Assembly: GCF_001307035.1 (NCBI RefSeq)
Contig: NZ_LKIU01000005.1
Coordinates: 623,484 to 687,483, forward strand
Source of the DNA: Arthrobacter sp. Edens01
Lineage (GTDB): Bacteria; Actinomycetota; Actinomycetes; Actinomycetales; Micrococcaceae
Reading direction: 5' to 3'
Length of the DNA: 64,000 nt
Shown piece by piece: positions 34,429 through 42,010 of this stretch (its first letter is position 1; every line of letters begins with the position of its first letter). The position numbers and the translations under genes are program-made. The notes under the pieces were generated by a model that saw nothing but the letters and a program-made list of their open reading frames with translations, did no database searches and was not told where the DNA came from.

Positions 34429-35639
34429 CTGCCAGCCTGCTCACCCGCTACGGACACACGGTGCCAGCAGAGGCGCAGCGCTGGTTCGACGTCGCAGACG
34501 AGGTCGCGGCCATCCTCGGCGCGGATGCCCTCGAGCGCGACGCCGCCAACAAGCCGCCGTTCACGGAACTGGAGATCCTGCGCCGGTCCGGACTGCTGCC
34601 GCTCACCATTCCCGCCCGCTTCGGCGGTGCCGGAATCAACTGGAGCACCGCCTTCGAAATTGTGCAGCGGGTGGCCCGGGCGGACAACTCGATCGGACAG
34701 CTGCTGGGCTACCACTACATTTTCCAGGCCTTCCCCTACATTGACCTCGATCCGGAACGCGGGCAGGAACTGGCGGAGCAGTGCCTGGTCCACCAGTGGC
34801 TCTGGTCCTCCACCGGCACACCCCAGGGACCCCAGGCCACCGCCGTCCGCACCGAGGGCGGCTACCTGGTCACCGGCAGGAAACCGTTCGCCACCGGCAG
34901 CCGGGTCGCAGAGAAGATCTACGCCCGGGCAGTGCTCGACGGCGGTGACCGGCTGGCGCTGATCATCGACACCGCCTCCGACGGCGTGGTGCGCCACGAT
35001 GACTGGGACGTCCTGGGCTCCCGCCTCACCGCCACCAACACCATCGAGTTCCGGAACGTGTTTGTGCCCGATGCCGAGGTGATCACCAACCTGGGAACCC
35101 ACGACGGCGAACGCCGCCCGCACCAGGTGCTCACCACCCCCGCCTTCCAGCTGCTCTTCGCCCACGTGTACCTCGCCGCCGCGGAAGGCGCCGTGCTCGC
35201 GGCCCGGGACTACACGCTCTCCAGCGCAAGGCCGTGGTTCCACGCCGAGGTGGAATCGGCGTCGGACGATCCGTTTATCCAGAACCACTACGGTTCCTTC
35301 GCGGCCCGGCTCCAGGCGCTGGCCGCCGTCGTCGACCAGGCCACCACCGCACTGCAGTGGGCCTTCGACGCCGGGGACGCACTGACTGCCGCTGACCGCG
35401 CCGGCGTGGCCGAACAGATCGCCGCTGCGAAGGTCACCGCCCACGAGGTGTCGCTTGACGTCACGGCGCGGATCTACGACGTCACCGGTGCGCGGGCTGC
35501 GGGCAGCAAATACGGGTTCGACCGCTACTGGCGGGACGTCCGCACCCACACCCTGCACGACCCCGTTGCCTGGAAATACAACGAACTCGGCCGGTACTTC
35601 CTCAACGGAACCGAACCGGTTCCCTCCGCCTACCGCTAA
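34425..35639 (+). CDS. DszC/SfnB-like flavin-dependent monooxygenase (acyl-CoA dehydrogenase fold)
   Basis: A 404-residue protein with the acyl-CoA dehydrogenase fold, in the subgroup that uses reduced flavin and oxygen (DszC, SfnB/SfnC, TdsC). Typical segments are LRRSGLLPLTIPARFGGAGINWSTAFEIVQRVARADNSIGQLLGYHY, WDVLGSRLTATNTIEFRNVFVP and, at the C-terminus, RYWRDVRTHTLHDPVAWKYNELGRYFL. The catalytic Glu of true acyl-CoA dehydrogenases is not evident. It is translationally coupled to the LLM monooxygenase, so the two may act in succession on one sulfur compound, as DszC and DszA do. Substrate unknown. Confidence 0.88.
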   Translation: MTASLLTRYGHTVPAEAQRWFDVADEVAAILGADALERDAANKPPFTELEILRRSGLLPLTIPARFGGAGINWSTAFEIVQRVARADNSIGQLLGYHYIFQAFPYIDLDPERGQELAEQCLVHQWLWSSTGTPQGPQATAVRTEGGYLVTGRKPFATGSRVAEKIYARAVLDGGDRLALIIDTASDGVVRHDDWDVLGSRLTATNTIEFRNVFVPDAEVITNLGTHDGERRPHQVLTTPAFQLLFAHVYLAAAEGAVLAARDYTLSSARPWFHAEVESASDDPFIQNHYGSFAARLQALAAVVDQATTALQWAFDAGDALTAADRAGVAEQIAAAKVTAHEVSLDVTARIYDVTGARAAGSKYGFDRYWRDVRTHTLHDPVAWKYNELGRYFLNGTEPVPSAYR

Positions 35640-35668
35640 ACCACTCGCACTCTTTCAAAGGAAACACC

Positions 35669-36544
35669 ATGGAACGCAGGAACTTCCTCAAACTCGCACT
35701 CGCCGGCGCAGGTGCTGCCTCCCTCACCGCCGCTACCGGCTGCGGCCTGACCGGGGGCGCGGCTGCCAGCGGGGACAAGACCATCAAGATCATCGCCACC
35801 GAATCCGCTCCCTACCAGGAGCCCACCAAGATTGCGGCCGAGCTGCTCAAGGCCAAGGGGTGGACGCTGGAGGCCACCTACGTCACGGACATCATCCAGC
35901 CCAACCTCGCCGTCTCCAACGGCGAGTTCGATGCCAACTACTTCCAGCACGGGGCCTACCTGCAGCAGTTCAACGTGGACCAGAAACTTGAGGTGCAGCC
36001 GCTGTTCTACGTTTACGGTTCGCCGGCGGGCATCTGGTCAGAGCGGTACTCCAGCCTGCAGGAACTTCCCGACGGCGCACGGATCGCCCTGCCGGTGGAC
36101 CCCGCCAACAACGGCCGCGGGCTGGTGCTGCTGCGCGATGCGGGCCTGCTGGAACTCAAGGACGGGGTAGGCGTCATCCACACCTCGCAGGAGAGCATCA
36201 CCGCCAACCCGAAGAACTTCGAATTCGTGGAAGTGGACCAGCAGTCCCTCTCCAAGACCCTGCCGGATGTGGATGCCGGGGTGCTGTTCGTGCGGCTGGC
36301 CGCTGAAATTGGACTGTCCCCGGCCGACGCCCTGGCGTTCGAGGCGGAAGCAGACCAGGTTCCGTTCCGCTGCGTCGTGGCCGGCACCGCGGAGTTCGCC
36401 GACACTGAGAAGGCGAAGGTCCTGCAGGAGGCCTACCAGTCACCGGAGGTCCGGGAATGGTTCGCCGGCTACATGGGCGGTGTGCTGCCCACCCCCTGGG
36501 ATGCGGATCCGCTGGAGGAACTCGACTCCTGGTGGCAGGCCTAG
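35669..36544 (+). CDS. metQ: NlpA/MetQ-family substrate-binding lipoprotein, Tat-type signal
   Basis: A 291-residue binding protein for the MetNI importer. The signal peptide has a twin-arginine motif (ERRNFLK) and a lipobox ending at Cys25 (AATGC), suggesting Tat export before lipidation. The mature part has the NlpA pattern: KIIATESAPYQEPTKIAAELLKAKGWTLEATYVTDIIQPNLAVSNGEFDANYFQHGAYLQQFN, then VYGSPAGIWSERYSSLQELPDGARIALPVDPANNGRGLVLLRDAGL. The long Q/N/H-rich ligand region is conserved. It is 29 bases after the DszC-like gene. It may bind methionine, its oxides or another sulfur compound. Confidence 0.9.
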   Translation: MERRNFLKLALAGAGAASLTAATGCGLTGGAAASGDKTIKIIATESAPYQEPTKIAAELLKAKGWTLEATYVTDIIQPNLAVSNGEFDANYFQHGAYLQQFNVDQKLEVQPLFYVYGSPAGIWSERYSSLQELPDGARIALPVDPANNGRGLVLLRDAGLLELKDGVGVIHTSQESITANPKNFEFVEVDQQSLSKTLPDVDAGVLFVRLAAEIGLSPADALAFEAEADQVPFRCVVAGTAEFADTEKAKVLQEAYQSPEVREWFAGYMGGVLPTPWDADPLEELDSWWQA

Positions 36545-37458
36545 AGCTTGCCGAACCGGGCCCGGATCAGGGCCATATAGAGCCCGTAAAGAACCAGTCC
36601 CACCCCGACGGCGCCCAGCGCCAGCCAGCCCAGCGGTGCCTCATGCAGGGTGTGCAGGGCGCCGTCGAGTCCGGTGGACTTCTCGGGGTCAGCCGTCACG
36701 GCTGCGGCTACTACCAGTCCGCCAAGGATCAGCAGTGAGACGCCCTTGGCTACGAATCCGGCGATTCCGGTGGCTGTAGCCGTACGCTGCCAGGTCCGTT
36801 CGGGAATGGGGCCAAGGTCCTTCCGGAACTTGCGGGTGGCGCCCTTGTAGATGAAATAGACACCGATCCCGGCGATTACCGCTCCGGCCAGGCCAACCAC
36901 TACCTGTCCGGCGGGCTGGCTGAGGATGCGTGCCGTCCAGGTGACCTGGCTCTGTTCGCTGTCGCTGGAACCGCCGAGTGCAAAAACCCCGAAGCTGACG
37001 CCGATCGCGCCGTAGACAACCGCCGACCCGGCGTCGGTTGCCCGCTTCTTCCAGATTTCCTTGCGGTCTTGGCCCGAATCCAGGAACACGCGTGACGCCT
37101 GGAACAGTGCAAGGGCTAGGCAGCCCAGGAAGCAGGCCCAGATCAGGAAGATGCCGCCCGGCTGGTCGGCGAGGGCTGCCACCGCTCCGGAGGAATCGGC
37201 ATCACCGCCGCCGCCTCCCGCAATTTGAAGGGCAATGAAGCCAATGAGGGCATGCAGCACGCCGCTGGCCACGTATCCCATGCGGGCGGCACGCTCGAAG
37301 GCCTTTGAATCCGCAGCGCGTTCGGCTGTCCGGGCGATCCTGCCTGTGCTCCCGCTCTTACGATCCGTAGCCAATCGGTCCTCCAAAGGGTTGCCGGCGG
37401 CAGTGACACCGCCGGTGGAATTATTCGTGTGCTTAGTAATTTGTTTCCATCCTGCCAT
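36541..37458 (-). CDS. DUF1206 membrane protein
   Basis: A 305-residue integral-membrane protein made of three DUF1206 repeats of two helices each. The first repeat has FERAARMGYVASGVLHALIGFIALQIA, the second ATDAGSAVVYGAIGVSFGVFALGG and the third ATATGIAGFVAKGVSLLILGGLVVAAA; each is followed by LxxxPxGxxLL/VxxG-like helices. About 45 cytoplasmic residues precede the first helix. ATG 37458 is supported by AGAGG upstream. The family is common in actinobacteria and has no known function. It ends four bases into the metQ stop on the other strand. Confidence 0.85.
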   Translation of the reverse strand: MAGWKQITKHTNNSTGGVTAAGNPLEDRLATDRKSGSTGRIARTAERAADSKAFERAARMGYVASGVLHALIGFIALQIAGGGGGDADSSGAVAALADQPGGIFLIWACFLGCLALALFQASRVFLDSGQDRKEIWKKRATDAGSAVVYGAIGVSFGVFALGGSSDSEQSQVTWTARILSQPAGQVVVGLAGAVIAGIGVYFIYKGATRKFRKDLGPIPERTWQRTATATGIAGFVAKGVSLLILGGLVVAAAVTADPEKSTGLDGALHTLHEAPLGWLALGAVGVGLVLYGLYMALIRARFGKL

Positions 37459-37497
37459 CTGTGGTGCCTCTGACCTACCGCGGGTTAGGGTCGATCC

Positions 37498-37890
37498 ATG
37501 GATGCCGTATCGCTGAGGGAGTATTGCCTGTCCCTGACCGGGGCCTTCGAAGACTTCCCCTTTGGGCCGGAAACCTCTGTGTTCAAGGTGCGTGCAGGTG
37601 GCCCCGCGCGGCCGGCAAAGATGTTCGCGATGAGCACGCTGGAAGCGGATCCGCTGATGATCAGCCTCAAATGCGAACCTGAACTGGCACTGCAGCTGAG
37701 GGCAGCCCATCCGGAGATCAGCGGGGCGTGGCACATGAACAAGACCCACTGGAACCAGCTGGATCTCACCGGCGAGCTCGAGGAAGAACTGGTGCGGAAC
37801 CTGGTGGAGGACTCCTATGACCTGGTGGTGGCCTCGCTGCCGCGCCGGGACCGCGAGTCACTGGCCTGGAAAGGATTGGCGGAAGGGTGA
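37498..37890 (+). CDS. MmcQ/YjbR family protein
   Basis: A 130-residue protein of the YjbR-like fold with DNA-binding-like architecture. It has the family pattern EYCLSLTGAFEDFPFGPETSVFKV near the start, ISLKCEPELALQLRAAHPEISGAWHMNKTHWNQL in the middle and LVEDSYDLVVASLPRRDR near the end. Its start is probably leaderless: TAGGGT (37486-37491) lies six bases before ATG 37498 and no ribosome site is visible. The DUF1990 gene overlaps its stop (GTGA). Function unknown; DNA binding has been suggested for the family. Confidence 0.88.
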   Translation: MDAVSLREYCLSLTGAFEDFPFGPETSVFKVRAGGPARPAKMFAMSTLEADPLMISLKCEPELALQLRAAHPEISGAWHMNKTHWNQLDLTGELEEELVRNLVEDSYDLVVASLPRRDRESLAWKGLAEG

Positions 37891-38477
37891 GCAGTGCCGG
37901 GTTGACCTACCCGGACGCCGGGTTCACTGACCGGCCGTATCCCCAGACTCTGGAAGGCGGCTGGCCGGAGGGATACCGGCTGGTGCTGCGGTCAGTGCGT
38001 CTGGATGTGCCGGACCCCGCCGCTGCCTTCCTGCGCCTGGCCGACGGGATACTGAGCTGGGGGCTGCACCGGGAGAGCGGGCTGCGGGTTGCCGCGGATA
38101 CCCCCAGGGCTGCTGCCGGTGTGGAGATGGCTTCCGGAGTTGGTGTTGGTCCGCTGCGCTGGCAGGCGCCGTGCCGGGTGCTCTGGAGTGCGGAGCCGGT
38201 GCTCGACGGCGGTGTTCCGGTTCCCGGCCAGCGCGCAGGATTCGGCTACGGCACCCTGCGCGGGCATCCCGAAGCGGGAGAAGAAGGGTTCTACGCGGAG
38301 CTCACATCAGACGGGCAGCTGTTCTTCAGGGTTGCGGCGTACAGCCGGCCGGCCAACTGGTTCGTGGCTGCTGGCGGCCCGGCCAACCGCTGGACCCAGG
38401 AAATGATCACCCGCCGCTACTTCCGGACCGCCCGGCGTCTTGCCGTGGGCGGGCAGCAGCCTCCGAGCGGGGGATAA
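37887..38477 (+). CDS. DUF1990 family protein
   Basis: A 196-residue soluble protein of the DUF1990 family, which has a beta-rich fold resembling SRPBCC/polyketide-cyclase proteins. Seen are LSWGLHRESGLRVAADTPRAAAGVEMASGVGVGPLRWQAPCRVLWSAEP, the GQRAGFGYGTLRGHPEAGEEGFYAEL strand block and WTQEMITRRYFRTARRL at the C-terminus. It starts at GTG 37887 within the stop region of the YjbR-like gene. No substrate is known. The two-gene unit is common in actinobacteria and is not obviously related to the sulfur genes around it. Confidence 0.88.
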   Translation: MSSAGLTYPDAGFTDRPYPQTLEGGWPEGYRLVLRSVRLDVPDPAAAFLRLADGILSWGLHRESGLRVAADTPRAAAGVEMASGVGVGPLRWQAPCRVLWSAEPVLDGGVPVPGQRAGFGYGTLRGHPEAGEEGFYAELTSDGQLFFRVAAYSRPANWFVAAGGPANRWTQEMITRRYFRTARRLAVGGQQPPSGG

Positions 38478-38508
38478 ATAGCCCGCACAAAGGTGCGGCC
38501 CTACCAGG

Positions 38509-39063
38509 TCAGTCCTCGGCGTCGGGCAGCTGGTCCTTGCTGTGCAGGACGAACGCGAACGCCGGTCCGGAGAATTCAACCGGCATGAACCCTGCGGTCA
38601 GGAGCAGGGAGATTGAAGCTTCATTCGCTTCGTCGGTGTATGCGGTAACGCACTCGACGCCCGGCTGGCTCAGAGCAAACCTGCTGAGGGCAATGAGCGC
38701 TTCCGTGGCGTACCCGAGGTTCTGCCGCGACGGAACGATGTTGTAGGTGACTTCCAGCGCGCCGTCGAGGGGCGGACCCAGGAAGCCGATGGTCCCAACC
38801 ACCAGCCCTCCGCGCTCGCGGATGAGACGGGCACCAAAGACACCGGCACGCGGGCCCAGCAGGCCGGCCTGGAAAAACTGCAGTGCGGCATCTTCATCGA
38901 CGCCCTGCGGAAAGTCGTCCGCCCACAGCTCGCAGCGGGTGCCGACAATTAGTGCGTCGACGTCTGCCGCCGACATCTCAGCCAGTTCCAACCGCTCAGT
39001 CAGCAGGCTGCTGGCGGGTACCGGCTCATTCGAAAGGATGGTCACGGCAATATTGTCCACCAT
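38509..39063 (-). CDS. GNAT-family acetyltransferase
   Basis: A 184-residue acetyltransferase of the RimJ/RimL type. It begins PASSLLTERLELAEMSAADVDAL; the acetyl-CoA-binding region is EVTYNIVPSRQNLGYATEALIALSRFAL, in which RQNLGYATEA is a variant of the R/Q-x-x-G-x-G/A loop. EANEASISLLLTAGFMP gives the last strand and helix. ATG 39063 is chosen because residues before it lack family similarity; GTG in SILSN-proximal sequence is an alternative. The acceptor is unknown. It is divergent from the SAM-IV-led oxygenase genes. Confidence 0.82.
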   Translation of the reverse strand: MVDNIAVTILSNEPVPASSLLTERLELAEMSAADVDALIVGTRCELWADDFPQGVDEDAALQFFQAGLLGPRAGVFGARLIRERGGLVVGTIGFLGPPLDGALEVTYNIVPSRQNLGYATEALIALSRFALSQPGVECVTAYTDEANEASISLLLTAGFMPVEFSGPAFAFVLHSKDQLPDAED

Positions 39064-39241
39064 CCAGACAGGTGCTCCGTTCGCGGAGGAGGCACTTCCA
39101 CCCGGAGTCCGGGGAAGGGGCCCAAGCCGCACATCCGCAGGCCGCACTCGCATTGGAAGGCGGCGTAACACTTTGGCACGCAACGTCATTGGCCTTCATG
39201 TCCTACCCTCCGCGGAACCCTCCGCGGCATACTCGTCTGCA

Positions 39242-39352
39242 AGATCACGAGTCCCAACGCAAAGCTCTGGCTGGTTGGGCGGCAACCCTCTCCCGTAGCG
39301 GGGTGCCCCAGATGAGGATCCGGCCGGCACATACGGTGCCCGGCAAGTACGG
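39242..39352 (+). ncRNA. SAM-IV riboswitch, second copy
   Basis: Nearly identical to the leader at 26018: AGATCACGAGTCCCAACG, GGTTGGGCGGCAACC, CTCTCCCGTAGCGGGGTGCC and CCAGATGAGGATCC, then GGCAAGTACGG at 39342-39352. The P1 partner bases vary slightly (GATC/GATC). A GCATACT box, shared with the 26018 leader, lies 8-15 bases upstream. It controls the two acyl-CoA-dehydrogenase-fold oxygenase genes that follow, with 82 bases between the aptamer and the first start. Confidence 0.9.
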
Positions 39353-39434
39353 CCCCCCCTCGGCGGGCGTCCTCCCAACATGGTGAGGTGCTGCGCGCCG
39401 TCGGCAGGCGGGTGCCATGACTGAAGGATGAAAC

Positions 39435-40673
39435 ATGACCATCGCCACCAATGAAGTTACCCTGCAGGCAGCACGCTCGCCGTGGAGCGGACATGCTTCC
39501 CGCGAAGAGCTGGTCCACTGGCGCAGGACCGCCGAAGACGTAGCCGCTGCACTCTCCTCGGATGTCCTGGAGCGGGACCGTCGAAACGCCGATCCGCACG
39601 CGGAGGTGCAGCTGCTGCGGGAATCGGGCCTGCTGAACCTGCTCATTCCGGCAGTATGGGGCGGCGGGGACGGTCACTGGGAAAGCGCACTGAACGCGGT
39701 GCGCATCCTGGCCAGGACTGATGCCTCGATTGCGCAGGTCCTTGCCTACCACTACGCCAACCTCGGCGCCGTGGTTTTCTACGGTGATCCCGGGGTCCAG
39801 GAGCGGCTGCTCCGCCGCTCGGCCCAGTCTGGGTGGTCATGGGGGGATTCCGTGAACCCGGTGGATCCCAGCCTGGAACTGATTCCGGACGGCAGCGGTT
39901 ACCGGCTGCAGGGTACCAAGCACTTTTCCACCGGTGCGTCCGTGGGCAATGCCATCCTGGTCAATGCGGTTGTTACCGGTGGCGAAAACAACGGCAAGCT
40001 CCTCGCCCTCGTCGTCGACCACGACCGGAGCGGAATCGAGTACCTTGGCGACTGGGACGCCCTGGGCCAGCGACTTTCCGCAAGCGGCTCGGTGAAGTAC
40101 AGCGGCGTCCTCATTACTCCGGAGGACATCATCGGGGAGGTGGGCGAGGAACCGTTCTCCACTCTCGTCACGCCATATATCCAGCTGGCCTTCGGCAACC
40201 TCTACCTCGGCATCGCCCAGGGTGCGCTGGAACGCGGGCGCGGGATCACACTGGGACGCAGGAACGCCTGGTTCCTCAGCAAAGCGGAAACCTATGCCCA
40301 GGACCCGCTGACCCAGCGCATCTACGGCGAACTGGACTCGCGCATCGCTGCCGTGGAAGCGCTCGCGGACCGGACGAACCACCGGTTCGACGGCGCAATA
40401 GCCGCAGGCGGACAGCTCACCGCCCAGGCGCGCGCAGAAATCGCCATCGAGATTGCCCGGCTCAAAGTGGTTTCAAGTGAAGTGGGTGTGGACACGGCTA
40501 ACCGGATCTTTGAGGTGACCGGATCCTCGTCTGCAAAGACAGCGGTGGGACTGGATCTCTACTGGCGCAACGTCCGGACCCACAGCCTGCATGACCCGGT
40601 GGACTACAAGAAGGTGGAAGTTGGTGCCCGCTACCTGCTTGGCGAAGTCCAGCCCATTTCCCTCTACACCTGA
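39435..40673 (+). CDS. DszC-like flavin-dependent monooxygenase
   Basis: A 412-residue member of the DszC/SfnC group of the acyl-CoA dehydrogenase fold. It has LRESGLLNLLIPAVWGGGDGHWESALNAVRILARTDASIAQVLAYHYANL, WSWGDSVNPVDPSLEL, GTKHFSTGASVGNAILVNAV, GDWDALGQRLSASGSVKYSGV and the C-terminal YWRNVRTHSLHDPVDYKKVEVGARYLL. The RTHSLHDP block is the marker of the desulfurisation subgroup. The ATG follows GAAGGA, and a SAM-IV riboswitch lies upstream. It most likely oxygenates a sulfur atom or a carbon next to it; needs FMNH2 from elsewhere. Substrate not determined. Confidence 0.88.
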   Translation: MTIATNEVTLQAARSPWSGHASREELVHWRRTAEDVAAALSSDVLERDRRNADPHAEVQLLRESGLLNLLIPAVWGGGDGHWESALNAVRILARTDASIAQVLAYHYANLGAVVFYGDPGVQERLLRRSAQSGWSWGDSVNPVDPSLELIPDGSGYRLQGTKHFSTGASVGNAILVNAVVTGGENNGKLLALVVDHDRSGIEYLGDWDALGQRLSASGSVKYSGVLITPEDIIGEVGEEPFSTLVTPYIQLAFGNLYLGIAQGALERGRGITLGRRNAWFLSKAETYAQDPLTQRIYGELDSRIAAVEALADRTNHRFDGAIAAGGQLTAQARAEIAIEIARLKVVSSEVGVDTANRIFEVTGSSSAKTAVGLDLYWRNVRTHSLHDPVDYKKVEVGARYLLGEVQPISLYT

Positions 40674-40720
40674 GACCGGTCCTGCACATTCTGATCAGCC
40701 GCAAAAACAGGAGCACCGCT

Positions 40721-41947
40721 ATGACAACCACCCTCACGGAGAACTCCGTGGCTTTTGATGCCGCCGCCGCCAGGTACCGCCCCGTCTTTGCACGGATCGC
40801 TGCTGGGGCGCTCCGCCGCGAACTCAGCCGCGAGCTGCCGTTCGAACCGATTAGCTGGCTTAAGGAAGCCGGCTTCGGTGCCGCCCGTATCCCGGCCGAA
40901 TTCGGTGGTGACGGACTGAACTGGGTTGAGTTCACTGAGCTGCTGATCGAATTGGCAGCGGCGGACAGCAACATTCCGCAGGCGCTGCGCGGGCACATAG
41001 CCCTCGTAGAGGACCAGCTGTACCACCACGGCCGCGGCGCGGACCGCAGCACCTGGCTTCGTCGCTTCGCCACCGGGGAACTGGCAGGCAACGCCTGGAC
41101 GGAGCCCGGCGCCGGCGGCACAGCGACCATTCTGGCGGAATCCGCAGGAAAACTGGTGCTCAACGGCCTGAAGTTCTACACCACGGGAACCATCTTTGCC
41201 GACTGGATCGATGTGACAGCGAAGCGGCCGGACGGTTCAGTGGTGTCAGTGATCGTCTCCACTAGGTCCGGCGGAGTGGAGACGCAGGACGACTGGGACG
41301 GCTTCGGCCAGCGGCTGACGGGCAGCGGCACCACCGGTTTCAAGGACGCGGAGGTGGACCCTGCGCACGTCTTTGCGTTTGGTGACCGGTTTCCGTACCA
41401 AACTGCCCTCTACCAGCACGTCCTGCTGGTCAGCCTCGCAGGTATCGCGCGGGCCGCGGCCGAAGACGTGAGCCGTGCCGTCCGGGAACGCAAACGGGTC
41501 TTTGGCAACGGCAATGCGCCGCTGGTCCGCAACGATGCACAAATACTGCAGGTGGTCGGGGAAATCAGCGCCAAGGCGTACGCGGCCGGTGCCACTACGG
41601 TTCAGGTGGCGCGGAGCCTGGACCGCGCATATGTGGCCCGGAACGCGGACAGCGGCAGCGAGAAGGCAGCCAACATCGATGCTGAGCTCGAAGCCGCGCG
41701 CGCGCAAATTGTCCTCAGCACGCTGGTGCCGGAGGCCGCGGGCGCCATCTTCAACACCCTGGGAGCTTCTTCCACCAGAGCCGGCGCTGCCCTGGACCGG
41801 CACTGGCGCAACGCGCGCACGGTGGCTACCCATAATCCGTTTATCTACAAGGCCAGGATCGTCGGGGACTGGGAGGTCAACGCCGCGGAGCCGCCGTTCG
41901 TCTGGGGCATTGGCGTTGCTTCAGCTGACGGCGGTACGGCTGGCTAA
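40721..41947 (+). CDS. SfnC/DszC-related flavoprotein (acyl-CoA dehydrogenase fold)
   Basis: A 408-residue paralogue of the gene before it, 47 bases downstream and in the same transcript. It shows EAGFGAARIPAEFGGDGLNWVEFTELLIELAAADSNIPQALRGHIALVEDQ, NAWTEPGAGG, NGLKFYTTGTIFADWIDV, DDWDGFGQRLTGSGTTGFKDAEV and RHWRNARTVATHNPFIYKARIVGDWEVN. The C-terminal motif is RTVATHNP instead of RTHSLHDP, placing it in a different branch. ATG 40721 follows AGGAG. A perfect palindromic terminator ends the unit. Together the pair may oxidise two related sulfur compounds; this is inferred. Confidence 0.87.
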   Translation: MTTTLTENSVAFDAAAARYRPVFARIAAGALRRELSRELPFEPISWLKEAGFGAARIPAEFGGDGLNWVEFTELLIELAAADSNIPQALRGHIALVEDQLYHHGRGADRSTWLRRFATGELAGNAWTEPGAGGTATILAESAGKLVLNGLKFYTTGTIFADWIDVTAKRPDGSVVSVIVSTRSGGVETQDDWDGFGQRLTGSGTTGFKDAEVDPAHVFAFGDRFPYQTALYQHVLLVSLAGIARAAAEDVSRAVRERKRVFGNGNAPLVRNDAQILQVVGEISAKAYAAGATTVQVARSLDRAYVARNADSGSEKAANIDAELEAARAQIVLSTLVPEAAGAIFNTLGASSTRAGAALDRHWRNARTVATHNPFIYKARIVGDWEVNAAEPPFVWGIGVASADGGTAG

Positions 41948-41961
41948 GGCTCCGCGGAACA

Positions 41962-41999
41962 CAAAAGCACCCGCCCGGCATGCCGGGCGGGTGCTTTTG
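41962..41999. terminator. Strong bidirectional terminator
   Basis: A 19-bp perfect stem is centred between 41980 and 41981, with AAAAG at one base and CTTTT at the other. It starts 14 bases after the stop of the SfnC-like gene and ends 11 bases before the purL stop on the other strand, so it serves both. Confidence 0.9.
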
Positions 42000-42010
42000 C
42001 AGAGGGATGG

